The position numbers and the translations under genes were made by a program. 64,000 bases of DNA. Origin: Novibacillus thermophilus. Lineage in GTDB: Bacteria; Bacillota; Bacilli; Thermoactinomycetales; Novibacillaceae. A model generated the notes under the pieces. It was not told the origin of the DNA. It worked only from the letters and a program-made list of their open reading frames with translations, and ran no database searches. The stretch is taken from NCBI RefSeq assembly GCF_002005165.1, contig NZ_CP019699.1, positions 3,565,226 through 3,629,225 of the forward strand, read 5' to 3'. Below are positions 27,275 through 37,093 of the stretch, piece by piece; the stretch's first letter is position 1; each line of letters begins with the position of its first letter.

Positions 27275-27871
27275 TTACATGACTATTTTTGTTATCATTC
27301 GGATTAATTCATCCTTATATTTCTCATAACTAAAGGATTTATTTTGATAAAGCATACTCTCCTCTATTGCCCCTTGAATCAAGATACACAACATTTCTGG
27401 ATCAAAACCATCAGAAAACTCTTTTCTCTTTTGCCCCTCAAATAAAATATCCTTGAGCAGTGCATTTAACTGATCTTCTTCATCATGAACAGCTCTATAA
27501 TAAGGCACACCTTCTTCATCTTTAGCATTAAAGACAATCTCGATTAATGCAATGTTATTTTTATAATTTGCCACTTGGTAAGCTAAACTAGCTTCAATAT
27601 ATGCTTTCAATTGTGAAATAGACGTTTGTTCTTGAACAACCTTTCCACTAATAAAATCTAATTTTTTGTTAAGTAAATACAGTAATGTTTGATTCATTAA
27701 ATCCATTTTGCCAGAAAAGTGATACGAAATTAATCCTGTACTCACTTTTGCCTTTTGAGCGACTTTGGTTAAACTGACGTTTGTATAACCATATTCGTTA
27801 AGTGCATCAATACACGCTTGTATCATCTGTTCTCTTCGTGCCTCAGCGATAAAAGATTGTTTGTTCTCCAT
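27275..27871 (-). CDS. TetR-family transcriptional regulator
   Basis: A 198-residue regulator. The N-terminal helix-turn-helix reads MIQACIDALNEYGYTNVSLTKVAQKAKVSTGLISYHFSGKMDLM, with the final LISYHF typical of TetR. The C-terminal all-helical domain binds an unknown ligand. ATG at 27871 follows an AGGCAGG site; an in-frame upstream codon adds 11 unlikely residues. It precedes the YqeB-like gene. Like that gene it is AT-rich and belongs to the accessory patch. Confidence 0.88.
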   Translation of the reverse strand: MENKQSFIAEARREQMIQACIDALNEYGYTNVSLTKVAQKAKVSTGLISYHFSGKMDLMNQTLLYLLNKKLDFISGKVVQEQTSISQLKAYIEASLAYQVANYKNNIALIEIVFNAKDEEGVPYYRAVHDEEDQLNALLKDILFEGQKRKEFSDGFDPEMLCILIQGAIEESMLYQNKSFSYEKYKDELIRMITKIVM

Positions 27872-28076
27872 CAAAACCTGCCTCTCAATAAATTGAATGT
27901 GCAATATTTATTTTAGTCATCCAATCAATTTTTATTTTAGTCATATACTTCAGTGTTGTCAATACAAAATTAATACGCCCACCTTCTTCTAATCCTTATT
28001 TAGTTAAATCACTCACACATTTTCAATACCGCTTCCGAATAAAAAATTACCATCTGACCTGCAACAATTTTTGCCT

Positions 28077-28556
28077 CTATTTATGGTACGGCTCCCCCCT
28101 CATGATCTTAAACCCGCGGTAAATTTGCTCAAGCAAAATGAGGCGCATCAGCTGGTGAGGAAATGTCATGGGGGAGAAGCTGAGACGGAAGTCAGCACGG
28201 CGCAAAACGTCGTCGGAAAGGCCGAGGGACCCCCCAATGACAAACGCGATGTGACTATTGCCATAGGTGGCCAAACGGTCGAGGTGGGCTGCGAACTGTT
28301 CCGAAGAGAGACTTTTTCCCTCGATAGCTAAGGCGATAACGTAATGGTGGGCTTTAAGGTGCGATAAGAGGCGCTTTCCCTCGCGCTGTTTGACGAGCTC
28401 TGCTTCTTTGTCGCTTAACGTTTCGGGGGCCGGCTCCTCGAGTACTTCCACGATTTTTAAGTTGGCGTAAGCGCTGAGGCGCTTTTCGTATTCCGCGACC
28501 CCTTGTTTTAAAAATGTCTCCTTCAGTTTGCCGACGGTGAGTACGTGAATGTGCAA
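28077..28556 (-). CDS. rlmH: 23S rRNA (pseudouridine1915-N3)-methyltransferase
   Basis: A SPOUT-class methyltransferase that modifies helix 69 of 23S rRNA. The 159-residue protein has the expected length, the start [13 protein letters not shown], the SAM-binding knot stretch [21 protein letters not shown] near 103-123 and the invariant C-terminus [30 protein letters not shown]. It closes the wal-htrC group, as in B. subtilis (yydA). Confidence 0.96.
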   Translation of the reverse strand: MHIHVLTVGKLKETFLKQGVAEYEKRLSAYANLKIVEVLEEPAPETLSDKEAELVKQREGKRLLSHLKAHHYVIALAIEGKSLSSEQFAAHLDRLATYGNSHIAFVIGGSLGLSDDVLRRADFRLSFSPMTFPHQLMRLILLEQIYRGFKIMRGEPYHK

Positions 28557-28710
28557 AACGGTTACTCTCCCTGCCGTTCAAGATTGTGGGCTGTGAAGCC
28601 ACTTCACTCGTGTCTACGCAGTTTCCCGATGGCGTGGCGTGACGGCAATGTTTCGTCTTTTCCTCCGATAACATGATCCCCCGCATGGTCCCGCTTCTAC
28701 TTGTATGGAT

Positions 28711-28736
28711 AACCCCGCCCTCTACGGAGCGGGGTT
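28711..28736. terminator. GC-rich hairpin between rlmH and htrC
   Basis: aaccccgc (28711-28718) and gcggggtt (28729-28736) form an eight-base perfect stem. No T-run follows on either strand, so it may be a weak terminator or an mRNA end-protecting stem for htrC. The rest of 28557-28797 shows no convincing gene. Confidence 0.45.
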
Positions 28737-28797
28737 GGCGAGGTTATGCCTATGACGCGGGGGAGTGACTACGGCTGTCGATGCCGCGCTCAAGTCT

Positions 28798-30018
28798 TTA
28801 CCGTGTCAGATCGAGGGGCGTTTCCCCTAGCGTCATTTCAATGGTCTGTTTTTTGCCCTCGCGGTAAAAGGTCAGGGACATGGCGTCTCCGACGTCTTTT
28901 TTCGTGTACAAGTACCGTTGCAGTTCGGCCGGTTTTTCGATCGTTTCACCGTCTACGGCAACGATCACGTCGTTTTGCCGGAGTCCTCCTTCGTACGCCG
29001 GTCCGCCCCGTTCAATTCTGTAGACGAGTACGCCTTTCGTGACATCGTCGGGGAGGTTGAGAACCCGTTTCCGGTCGTGAATAGATATCGCTTCAAGATC
29101 GACGTGAATGATCCCCATGTACGGTCGTATGACGCGGCCGTTTTCAATGAGATCTTTAATGATCGGCTTTGCGTCGTTGCTCGGAATGGCGAACCCCAAT
29201 CCTTCAACCCCTTGCTGGGCGATTTTCAAACTGTTAATGCCGATCACCTGTCCGGCCACATTCACGAGGGGACCTCCGCTGTTCCCCGGGTTAATCGCCG
29301 CATCCGTCTGCAAGACGTGCACGGAAGTCGATTCGTTGACTTGAATCGAGCGGTCTGTCGCGCTAATGACGCCGGTCGTAACCGATTGGGAGAGCTCCAA
29401 TCCCAACGGGTTGCCGATGGCGATGGCCGGTTCTCCTGCTCTCAGCTTGCTGGAATCTCCGAACTCAGCCACCGCCTGCACCTTTGACGCGTCAATCTCT
29501 AACACGGCGAGGTCCGTTATTTCGTCTGAACCGAGCAGTTCTGCTGAAACGTGCTCTCCGTCGCTCATGACGACTTCAATCTCTTCCGCCCCGGCTACGA
29601 CGTGATCGTTCGTTACGACGCGGGCTTTGTCTCCAATTTTTTCAATGATGACACCAGACCCGGTGCCTTGCTGAACCGTTTGCACATCTTGTGTCCACGG
29701 GTCCACATTTTTTGTTAAATTCACAACACCGACGACGGCCGGCCTCACTTTTTCGACAGCGTCCACTATATTGCTTTCTACATCGACACTGACAGTTTCC
29801 GTGCTCCCGATCTTCGTTTCGTTTTCGCCGTCACCGTTCTCGTCTTCCATTGCGCTACCCGGCATTAAACCGTTCGCCATGAGCGTCGGGGTAGCCAAGA
29901 GGACGAGCATACCTCCGATCACCGCCGAAATCAAGCTCGTCCAAATGTAGGAGCCGCGCTTGGACTGCCGCTTGCCTTCTCTCCGACTTTCGTCACTGTA
30001 GTCGTCGTAGTAGCCCAT
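28798..30018 (-). CDS. htrC: Membrane-anchored HtrA-type serine protease
   Basis: A 406-residue protease. One transmembrane helix near 27-49 is followed by an acidic linker, a trypsin-like domain and a PDZ domain (about 300-390). The catalytic His lies in VVTNDHVVAG, the Asp in ITDLAVLEID and the Ser in INPGNSGGPLV. It degrades misfolded exported proteins at the outer membrane face. Position between walJ and rlmH is that of B. subtilis yycK/htrC. A 229-base gap separates it from walJ, leaving room for its own promoter. Confidence 0.95.
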   Translation of the reverse strand: MGYYDDYSDESRREGKRQSKRGSYIWTSLISAVIGGMLVLLATPTLMANGLMPGSAMEDENGDGENETKIGSTETVSVDVESNIVDAVEKVRPAVVGVVNLTKNVDPWTQDVQTVQQGTGSGVIIEKIGDKARVVTNDHVVAGAEEIEVVMSDGEHVSAELLGSDEITDLAVLEIDASKVQAVAEFGDSSKLRAGEPAIAIGNPLGLELSQSVTTGVISATDRSIQVNESTSVHVLQTDAAINPGNSGGPLVNVAGQVIGINSLKIAQQGVEGLGFAIPSNDAKPIIKDLIENGRVIRPYMGIIHVDLEAISIHDRKRVLNLPDDVTKGVLVYRIERGGPAYEGGLRQNDVIVAVDGETIEKPAELQRYLYTKKDVGDAMSLTFYREGKKQTIEMTLGETPLDLTR

Positions 30019-30247
30019 ATATGATCATCATCCTTCCGAATAATTCTTCCTCCAAACCTTTATCTACGCGCTATTCTCTCTCTAATATTATCTTAACCAT
30101 GTTCGGCGCCTCAATTCCTTCGCGCGTTAGTTCGAAAACGTGTTAAAAACGCAACAGGCTAGGAAATCCGGTTTAAGGAGGACAGAATAGAAGTTTGCAG
30201 GAGATGAACGCCGCCGCTCCCAAGTAACCATCGTAGAGTGAAAAGAA

Positions 30248-31060
30248 TCAACGACCGAGCAGTGACCGCTGCGGCAATTCTGCAAGGGGTGTGGGACGGT
30301 CGTGATATGTATCGTGAAGTTTTACTTCTTTTCCAACGTCTACCCCCGCTTCTTGCAATTTTTGGCTCACTGTCATGCGGGCCAAATCGATCATATTGTT
30401 GTCACGACTCAAATGGGCGAGGTAGACATCTTGACAGCGGGAATCTAAAATGTCCAGCAAGGCGTCCCCCGCTTCTTCGTTGGACAAATGACCAACGTCG
30501 CTTAAAATGCGCCGTTTCACATTCCACGGATAGCGTCCCATCCGCAACATTTCGATGTCGTGGTTCGCTTCGCAAATGAGGACATCGGACTCCCGCACTT
30601 GCCCTTTTATTTTGTCGCTGACGTAACCGAGATCAGTCATGATACTCAATTTCCCTCGCTTGTGATACAGGCAAAACCCCATCGGCTCGGCAGCGTCATG
30701 GGACGTGCCGAATGTCTCCACTTCCAAGTCGGCGATGGCCATCGACGTTCCCGTCGCTAAAATGCGCTTTTGGCGTTCATCAATGTCTCCAACGGGTTTC
30801 GGCAAGGCTTGCCACGTCGCCTCGTTCGCGTAAATGGGCAACTGAAAACGCCGTGCCATGACTCCGAGTCCTTTTACATGGTCCATATGTTCGTGGGTTA
30901 AAAGCACAGCGTCGAGGGCCTCCGGCTGTACTCCAATCTGTCGGAGCAAAGACGTCATTTGTTTTCCGCTTAAGCCAGCGTCGACGAGGAGCCGCACGTT
31001 GTCCGTTTCAATGTAAATTGCATTACCGGTACTCCCGCTCGCCAAAATACTGAACCGCAT
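30248..31060 (-). CDS. walJ: MBL-fold hydrolase WalJ (YycJ)
   Basis: A 270-residue metallo-beta-lactamase-fold protein with the metal motif LTHEHMDHVKGL at about 56-67 and the later CEANHD and HLSRDNN residues. The family is linked to DNA-end or cell-wall related functions in the Wal operon; its substrate is not established. It follows yycI by 24 bases and is the fifth gene of the walRK-yycHIJ string. Confidence 0.94.
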   Translation of the reverse strand: MRFSILASGSTGNAIYIETDNVRLLVDAGLSGKQMTSLLRQIGVQPEALDAVLLTHEHMDHVKGLGVMARRFQLPIYANEATWQALPKPVGDIDERQKRILATGTSMAIADLEVETFGTSHDAAEPMGFCLYHKRGKLSIMTDLGYVSDKIKGQVRESDVLICEANHDIEMLRMGRYPWNVKRRILSDVGHLSNEEAGDALLDILDSRCQDVYLAHLSRDNNMIDLARMTVSQKLQEAGVDVGKEVKLHDTYHDRPTPLAELPQRSLLGR

Positions 31061-31084
31061 CGTTTCTCTCCTCTTACCGTTTTT

Positions 31085-31816
31085 CTACTCTTGTTCACGG
31101 GGCCAGTCGCCTGTCTCCAGCCCTCCTGTCAACGCGTTCACGTAAAGGGGGGCTTGCCCGTCCGCCAAGATACGCCACACTGGCACGATGAATTGGGGTT
31201 CTTCTGCATGTAACTGCCCTGTGTAACCGAGACTGACATCTTGAACCGTACTGCCCGACGGAATGAGTTGAGCTTCTACGACTGACTGGAGGGCGGCATG
31301 GGGGGAGATGACGACGTGCTCCTTTTCTCTCGATTCGACTTCGATCCTAACTTGGCGGTACGCCGTCAAAAAGTTCCCCTCCCGCTTCAATTCGACCGGT
31401 GCCGCGTATACGGGATAGTCTCCGACAAGTTGATAGTAGATCCACTCCCCTCTTTGTACAGCCCCTTCGTCCAGCTCGTACTCCGAAAGGTGTTCTACTT
31501 GCGCCTCCAGTGCTTCGGTGACATTTTCCGCCTCATCCGGCACAGCGTCTACCCGCGGCCGCAAAGTTTGCCACTCGTTCCCACGTTGTGTGACAGTGAT
31601 GCGCAAGTAGCCAATTTCCGGCAATTCCGTGGGCAAAGTGTCGGATAACGTTATCTTTTCTGCTGCCAACAACTGGTTCAACTCTTCCACCGTTTGCACA
31701 CTGACCTCGCTCGCTTTACTCTGCTCGTTCCACGTCGTCCATACCTGGTACCCGAGTAACGCGTTTAGCAGGGTGAACGAGATGATCAAAATCGTTTTCG
31801 CTCTACTCCAGTCCAT
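31085..31816 (-). CDS. yycI: Two-component regulatory protein YycI
   Basis: A 243-residue membrane protein that, with YycH, restrains WalK. It starts MDWSRAKTILIISFTLLNALLGYQVW, one transmembrane helix, and the remainder is an extracytoplasmic beta-rich domain. ATG at 31816 has GGGAGGAGAAG upstream and overlaps the end of yycH by 14 bases. A longer in-frame reading lies wholly inside yycH and is rejected. Sequence divergence is high, as usual for this family. Confidence 0.92.
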   Translation of the reverse strand: MDWSRAKTILIISFTLLNALLGYQVWTTWNEQSKASEVSVQTVEELNQLLAAEKITLSDTLPTELPEIGYLRITVTQRGNEWQTLRPRVDAVPDEAENVTEALEAQVEHLSEYELDEGAVQRGEWIYYQLVGDYPVYAAPVELKREGNFLTAYRQVRIEVESREKEHVVISPHAALQSVVEAQLIPSGSTVQDVSLGYTGQLHAEEPQFIVPVWRILADGQAPLYVNALTGGLETGDWPREQE

Positions 31817-33155
31817 CCGCTTCTCCTCCCCCGTCCGCGCTAGGTTCAAACCACGTTTCATCTCCGTTCGCAAACTGTATGCGCCAGCCAGGAACGTAAC
31901 GGAGGACACCGTCTTCCCGCGTTACGCGGTAGGCCGGAAACATGTCGCGGACGTCTGCCATGTCGAACTCTGTCGTCAATCGCTCTAAGTCGAACATCCC
32001 GTTGACGACCGGGCGAGAGGCGATGTACTCTTCTTCAGACGCAAAATGGAGTGAGCGGTCGTAACGCAACACGTGGCCGCCTTTACTTTCAACGGTCAAC
32101 AGTGTACCGCGCCAGTCGTCCCCTTGGGCATAAACAGGAAGTCCGTCTTTCATCAGCCGAAATTCATAGCGGTTCCCTTTGTCTCCGTTTTTTGCTTCAT
32201 CCAGGTTCGCTAAGTAGTGATCGCCCATCCATCCGCCGTGGTGGTTCACAAACTGTACGGCGTCGTGAAAATCTTGGACAATGGGTGTCACGTCCAATTT
32301 CACTTTATAGTTTTGGTAGTAGATCATACGGTTCGCTTCAACGTATCGTACAGTGCGCGATCCGTCCTGCATCACGACGGCACCTTCTTCAGCGTCGGTC
32401 ACCGTCCGAACGAGAGATGGATCGAGAAACAACAAGTTTTTTAATTGCTCTAAGTCAATTTCTTCCAATGACGCCTCCCACTCTGGCATCGACATTTCCC
32501 CTTCAGGAAAGTAGTGAATTTTCATTCTGATCGGCTCGTAAGGGTTTGCCGACACAATTCTCTCCATAACAGGCGTCACACGCAACGGCCCGAGTTCGCT
32601 CACCTGTTCGAACACGTCTTCACCGCTGTCGAGGATCAATTTCCCTTCGTACATTCGGTTTTCCACATCAGAAATCAGGAGGACGTTCCACTCATTCTGC
32701 AACCGGTATACCCATATTCGGTCAATCTCCGTCAGTCTTTCTCCAGGTTCCATCCCGGGGGACAACCGTTCTGCAAAGAGGGCAGTCGGAATGGACACTG
32801 GAAAGCGCAGTTCCAAGCTGCGGTACCCGTTTAAGAAGCTTTTCCACTCCGACGTTGTCATCACTTTCTCCTCAAGCCGCGTCACTTGCCACTCTGGCAT
32901 GGACGCCGTGATCGAATCGTACACGGCGTCACCGGAAAAACTCATAAAATGGCGCCCGTCACCTGAATGATACACGACAGAGCGCGGCTTGACCAGGTCC
33001 TCCAGTTGGCGCGATTCCCCGATGAGCTGTTGCGGAATGTAGTCGTTGCGGTTCATTTCCTCCACATTAGGGGAACCGTACCACAAAACTCCTGACAAGA
33101 CGAGGCTGGTGAGGATGAGTATCGTTAACACAACGGATTTGACCCGTTCGATCAT
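31803..33155 (-). CDS. yycH: Two-component regulatory protein YycH
   Basis: A 450-residue membrane-anchored protein with an N-terminal helix (about 9-26) and a large extracytoplasmic part. Pairing with YycI in the membrane modulates WalK. Recognisable points are the hydrophobic anchor, the LMKDGLPVYAQGDDWRGTLLTV segment near 340-360 and the order walK-yycH-yycI. A gap of 242 bases after walK is larger than normal and holds nothing recognisable. Confidence 0.9.
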   Translation of the reverse strand: MIERVKSVVLTILILTSLVLSGVLWYGSPNVEEMNRNDYIPQQLIGESRQLEDLVKPRSVVYHSGDGRHFMSFSGDAVYDSITASMPEWQVTRLEEKVMTTSEWKSFLNGYRSLELRFPVSIPTALFAERLSPGMEPGERLTEIDRIWVYRLQNEWNVLLISDVENRMYEGKLILDSGEDVFEQVSELGPLRVTPVMERIVSANPYEPIRMKIHYFPEGEMSMPEWEASLEEIDLEQLKNLLFLDPSLVRTVTDAEEGAVVMQDGSRTVRYVEANRMIYYQNYKVKLDVTPIVQDFHDAVQFVNHHGGWMGDHYLANLDEAKNGDKGNRYEFRLMKDGLPVYAQGDDWRGTLLTVESKGGHVLRYDRSLHFASEEEYIASRPVVNGMFDLERLTTEFDMADVRDMFPAYRVTREDGVLRYVPGWRIQFANGDETWFEPSADGGGEADGLE

Positions 33156-33397
33156 ACAGATGCCTCCAGCGAACAGTATAGTAGCAACGGAGAGCGAGCC
33201 AAAAGGTTAGTCGTTTCCGTTTCTGCACATCTTTAGAGTGAATTTTCGTCGGAAGTCGGTTACAGAGTGGACAGTGCCCGTCCTTGAAGACTTCGGACCG
33301 TCCAACAGGGTTAGGTCTACAATGTCGCTCGCCGACGACTCTACGGACAGGGTGAAGAAGAGGTGCCTTCTGCTGGCGCCACCACGCACACGACGAT

Positions 33398-35218
33398 CTA
33401 CTTAGGACCTTCTCCTTCCCTTACCGGCAAGGTGAAGGTCACGGTCGTGCCTGCGTGCAATTCGCTGTCCATGTCGATTTCTCCACCGTGGGCGCGAATA
33501 ATTTCCCGGGCAATCGACAGGCCCAGCCCCGTTCCCCCCATACTGCGGGAACGCGCCTTGTCGACACGGTAAAACCGCTCAAAAATGCGGTCCAAGTCTT
33601 TTCTCGGAATGCCGATGCCGTTATCCTGTATCCTCACTTCCACATAGCGATCGTCCTTTTGCCTGGCACGCACTGTAATTTTTCCGCCTTCATCAGCCGT
33701 GTATTTAATGGCGTTAGACATCAAATTGTCGAGCACCCGTCTGATCTGGTCCCGATCTGCCCACACGTCCGGAAGCGGGGCAGACAGATCGAGGACAAGC
33801 TGTATGTTTTTCCGTTCGATGGGGATCGCAAAGCGGGTTGCCACTTCCTCTAGTAAAGGGGCTATCGGCATCGGCTGTAGACGAAGGCTGGCCTCTTTTG
33901 AGTCCAGACGAGACATGTGCAGTAAATCGGTTACGAGGCGGATCATGCGGTCAGTTTCCCGCCGGGTCACGTCCAAAAATTTTGGGCCCAATTCACGGTC
34001 TTGCATGGCCCCGTCGTCTAACGCTTCCAGGTAGCTTTTAATTGTCGTGAGCGGAGTGCGCAATTCGTGGGATACGTTGGCCACGAACTCTTTCCGCTGT
34101 TGCTCCAGTTTTTCCTGTTCGGTCACGTCTTGTACGACTGCAATGACTCCCCCAGTGTAGTCCTCCTGCCGTTGATACGGGGTGAAGGTGAGTCTCACGT
34201 AGTAAACAGTGTCATCGTCGGGAGCGGAAACTTCACAAAAGACGACCCGTTGTTCCGTCAAAGGCCAGGAAAGTTTTGGTGAAAGGGATGGCAGTACTTG
34301 CAACAAGTTGTCTCCTTCTTGAATTTCTGTGTGGAGAATAGCTTCGGCTCGTTCATTGTGAACGACGATGTGGCCTTGCCAGTCCGTGGCAATGACACCG
34401 TCACTCATGTTGGCCAACACAGAGGCCAGTTTTACCCGCTCTTCCTCATTTTGGGAGAGCGCTTCGCGCAAGCGGATCGCCATGTTGTTAAACGCTTGCC
34501 CCAGTTGGCCGATTTCATCGTTACTCATAATGTTGACCCGGCGGTTAAAGTCCCCGTTTGCCATCGCCGTCGCTTGTTCGGTCACCGCCTTGACCGGGTT
34601 CGTAATCGTACGGGACAACACGACGCCGAGTACGACCGTCAGCAAAAGGGCAAACACAGTACCGGTCGCAAAAATGCTGTTGATGCGGCGGACAGTACTG
34701 TACATGTCCGTCATCGGAGCCCACAAATAGACGGCTCCGATCACTTGATTGTCATTGCTTTCAACAGGGACAGCCAGCACCATCATCCGCTGTCCGGTCA
34801 TACTGTCAGAGCGGATGTCGGACGCCCGCGACCCAAGTAAAGCGCGGTTGACTTCGAGTTGCACGTTTTTTTGCCCGATCAAGTGCTTTTCCGACTCGGA
34901 TCCGCCGACGATAACACCGTTTTGGTCAATAATTTGTACACCGGCGTTGTTTAACGTCACGAAGTCTTGAATGAATTCCGCAATTTCATCCTCATCTTCC
35001 TGTTCTCTCCCTGTTTCTGAAGAAAGGTAAGGCTCCAGGTTTATCGCCAAGGAATCAGCCTGATAGTTCAACGATTCTGAAAAATTGTCGACAAACGACT
35101 GTTCTACCGTGCGGGTGAAGTAAACGCCAATAATTTGCATCGCGATCAGAATGAGCGAAATGTATATAATCACGAACTTCCACTGTACAGTGTGAAACAA
35201 CCGGCGTATCTTTGGCAT
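33398..35218 (-). CDS. walK: Cell-wall sensor histidine kinase WalK
   Basis: A 606-residue membrane kinase. Two transmembrane helices (about 12-34 and 180-204) flank an extracytoplasmic PAS-like domain. HAMP (205-257), cytosolic PAS (260-370), HisKA with FVANVSHELRTPLTTIKSY (phospho-accepting His near 385) and HATPase with DNLMSNAIKYT and GTGLGLSI follow. It phosphorylates WalR to control peptidoglycan hydrolases and is essential in Firmicutes. ATG at 35218 lies six bases after the walR stop. Confidence 0.97.
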   Translation of the reverse strand: MPKIRRLFHTVQWKFVIIYISLILIAMQIIGVYFTRTVEQSFVDNFSESLNYQADSLAINLEPYLSSETGREQEDEDEIAEFIQDFVTLNNAGVQIIDQNGVIVGGSESEKHLIGQKNVQLEVNRALLGSRASDIRSDSMTGQRMMVLAVPVESNDNQVIGAVYLWAPMTDMYSTVRRINSIFATGTVFALLLTVVLGVVLSRTITNPVKAVTEQATAMANGDFNRRVNIMSNDEIGQLGQAFNNMAIRLREALSQNEEERVKLASVLANMSDGVIATDWQGHIVVHNERAEAILHTEIQEGDNLLQVLPSLSPKLSWPLTEQRVVFCEVSAPDDDTVYYVRLTFTPYQRQEDYTGGVIAVVQDVTEQEKLEQQRKEFVANVSHELRTPLTTIKSYLEALDDGAMQDRELGPKFLDVTRRETDRMIRLVTDLLHMSRLDSKEASLRLQPMPIAPLLEEVATRFAIPIERKNIQLVLDLSAPLPDVWADRDQIRRVLDNLMSNAIKYTADEGGKITVRARQKDDRYVEVRIQDNGIGIPRKDLDRIFERFYRVDKARSRSMGGTGLGLSIAREIIRAHGGEIDMDSELHAGTTVTFTLPVREGEGPK

Positions 35219-35224
35219 GTGTCA

Positions 35225-35938
35225 TCACCTGTCTGTTTTCGGGTTGCGCATCGCGTATCCGAGACCGCGCCGGGTGATGATATACTCCGGTTGGCTGGCA
35301 TCTTCTTCTATTTTTTCCCTTAGCCGGCGAATGGTGACGTCCACAGTGCGCACATCGCCGAAGTAATCGTATCCCCATACAGCTTGCAACAAATGCTCCC
35401 GCGTCAATACTTGGTTCACGTTCGCCGCCAAGTGCTGGAGCAGTTCAAACTCACGGTACGTCAGTTCAATCGGACGGCCGTCCTTTTCCACCGTATAACT
35501 GTTCTGGTCGATTTTTAAGTCTCCCACTCGTATGACGTGATCCTTTGCGTCCTGTTCTCCAGAAGATTGGGTTTCTGCCCGCCTCAAGTTGGCCCGAATG
35601 CGCGCCAACAATTCTCGATTGCTAAACGGTTTCGTCACATAGTCGTCCGCCCCGAGCTCCAATCCCAACACTTTGTCCATTTCCGAATCTTTGGCTGTGA
35701 GCATGATGATGGGCATGTCGTACTTTTGTCTCACGTGGCGGCACACTTCCATTCCGTCTTTTCCCGGCAACATGATGTCGAGCAATATGAGATCCGGCTG
35801 TTCTTCGTCGACGTATCGAATTGCTTCACTCCCGTCATCGATGCATCTGACCGCGTACCCTTCTTTTTCCAAATTAAACTTTATGATGTCGGCAATCGGT
35901 TTTTCGTCTTCCACTACCAAAATGGTGGCAGCAGCCAA
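35225..35938 (-). CDS. walR: Essential response regulator WalR
   Basis: A 237-residue OmpR/PhoB-type regulator. The receiver domain has acidic residues E10-D11-E12, phospho-acceptor Asp54 ([12 protein letters not shown]) and the lysine in VTKPFSN. The winged-helix DNA-binding domain (about 130-235) contains [11 protein letters not shown] and [17 protein letters not shown]. The start is TTG at 35938 with GGGGGA upstream. It directs cell-wall turnover genes. A membrane peptidase gene ends 31 bases upstream, so transcription may start before that gene. Confidence 0.97.
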   Translation of the reverse strand: MAAATILVVEDEKPIADIIKFNLEKEGYAVRCIDDGSEAIRYVDEEQPDLILLDIMLPGKDGMEVCRHVRQKYDMPIIMLTAKDSEMDKVLGLELGADDYVTKPFSNRELLARIRANLRRAETQSSGEQDAKDHVIRVGDLKIDQNSYTVEKDGRPIELTYREFELLQHLAANVNQVLTREHLLQAVWGYDYFGDVRTVDVTIRRLREKIEEDASQPEYIITRRGLGYAMRNPKTDR

Positions 35939-35969
35939 TCTCAGTCCCCCTTCTATGCAAAAATCGGCA

Positions 35970-36845
35970 TCAGCGTATCTCTTCGCTCTTCACCTTCTGT
36001 TTCCACTCGTTCAACAGCTTCGCTTCTGTCTGTCCGTAAACGGCCTTCCACGCTGTAGAAAAAGGCCACCGTCTTCGCATGAGCGCGTGCAACTCGTCCA
36101 TCTTTTCTTCACCGTACTCTTCCAGCAAGTAGCGGTACCACATGAACGATTGGCGGTACGCCAGCGCTTGATTGTGAAGCTGATCGAAGGAACGGGAGAG
36201 TTGGTCGTAGTCGTACAGAGGTTCTTCATGCAAAACATTGTGCGGTTCCAGCCACTCGTAACCGATCAGCTCGTACTCGATCCACTGGGCAAAGCCTTCC
36301 GTATACCAACGGGGAAAATTTCCGTTCGCCATTTGGTCCAAGTAGTAGTGGGCCAATTCGTGTGCCAGCGGTCCTTGCCGGTAGAAGTACTGTTTCCATG
36401 CGTTAATATCGGAAAGGGGCGGTATAGCCGCTGCATTTGACCAGTCGTCTGGACTGAGGAGATAGATGACACCGCCGTAATAAACCCCAGTTGCACTCTG
36501 TCCGTAATGCCAGCCGAACCGCTCCTGCATGCTGGTGCGATCTGGAAAAAGGACGATCGTGATCAGTTGGTCTTGTGGCAAGGCGTAGTCAGCCGTCAAT
36601 TGGGTATAGATGCGCTCCGCCACGTCAAGCACGGCCGCTGCTTCCTCTCGCCGCTCCCCGGGATGCAAGAGGGAAAAGTTCTCGCTTTCTGTCCTCTCCA
36701 TGTAGCGGAAACGCCAGTTCTCCATCATTTGGTTACCTTCGCGAAACACTGGCTGTGCCAGAGTCTCCAAATTGAACAGCGAAGACGCCCAGCTTCCAAC
36801 AACAAAAAGAAAAAAGACCACGAGCCAGAACCGCGGTTGTTTCAT
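35970..36845 (-). CDS. Membrane-anchored zinc peptidase (peptidase MA family)
   Basis: A 291-residue protein with one N-terminal signal anchor ([19 protein letters not shown]) and a gluzincin-like domain. The zinc motif is [10 protein letters not shown] near residue 164, with a downstream [13 protein letters not shown] glutamate about 20 residues later. Other members are annotated 'peptidase MA family metallohydrolase'. It directly precedes walR on the same strand, which is unlike the B. subtilis order. It may act in cell-envelope work related to the Wal system, but this is inference from position only. Confidence 0.82.
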   Translation of the reverse strand: MKQPRFWLVVFFLFVVGSWASSLFNLETLAQPVFREGNQMMENWRFRYMERTESENFSLLHPGERREEAAAVLDVAERIYTQLTADYALPQDQLITIVLFPDRTSMQERFGWHYGQSATGVYYGGVIYLLSPDDWSNAAAIPPLSDINAWKQYFYRQGPLAHELAHYYLDQMANGNFPRWYTEGFAQWIEYELIGYEWLEPHNVLHEEPLYDYDQLSRSFDQLHNQALAYRQSFMWYRYLLEEYGEEKMDELHALMRRRWPFSTAWKAVYGQTEAKLLNEWKQKVKSEEIR

Positions 36846-37093
36846 CCCCTCACCACATCTCTACTTCCATCTCAGCGGTTTATACCGGCTTCACGAAAAT
36901 GCTCGTTTCCACAATTTAATGATAGCATAAATCAAACCTATGCCGACAGGGAGTTGAAGGTAAACAAGGATCACCACGTTGATCTGAGATAGCGGTCAAA
37001 TTTACGAAAAGACGGGTGCACCTCCCCATTCCCTTTATCGGTTTAGGTGAATACATTACAGTAACACTGAATGAAGATGAAAAGGGGATGACA

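Noticed and set aside
28571..28690. Minus-strand short frame beginning MRGIMLSEEKTKHC between htrC and rlmH
   Set aside because: Position recalls the small CxxH/CxxC proteins of Bacilli, but only a single CxH is present and the frame runs out of phase into rlmH; not convincing.
33207..33389. Minus-strand frame in the walK-yycH gap
   Set aside because: Sixty codons of low-complexity composition without a ribosome site; walK and yycH are normally adjacent, so this is probably spacer.
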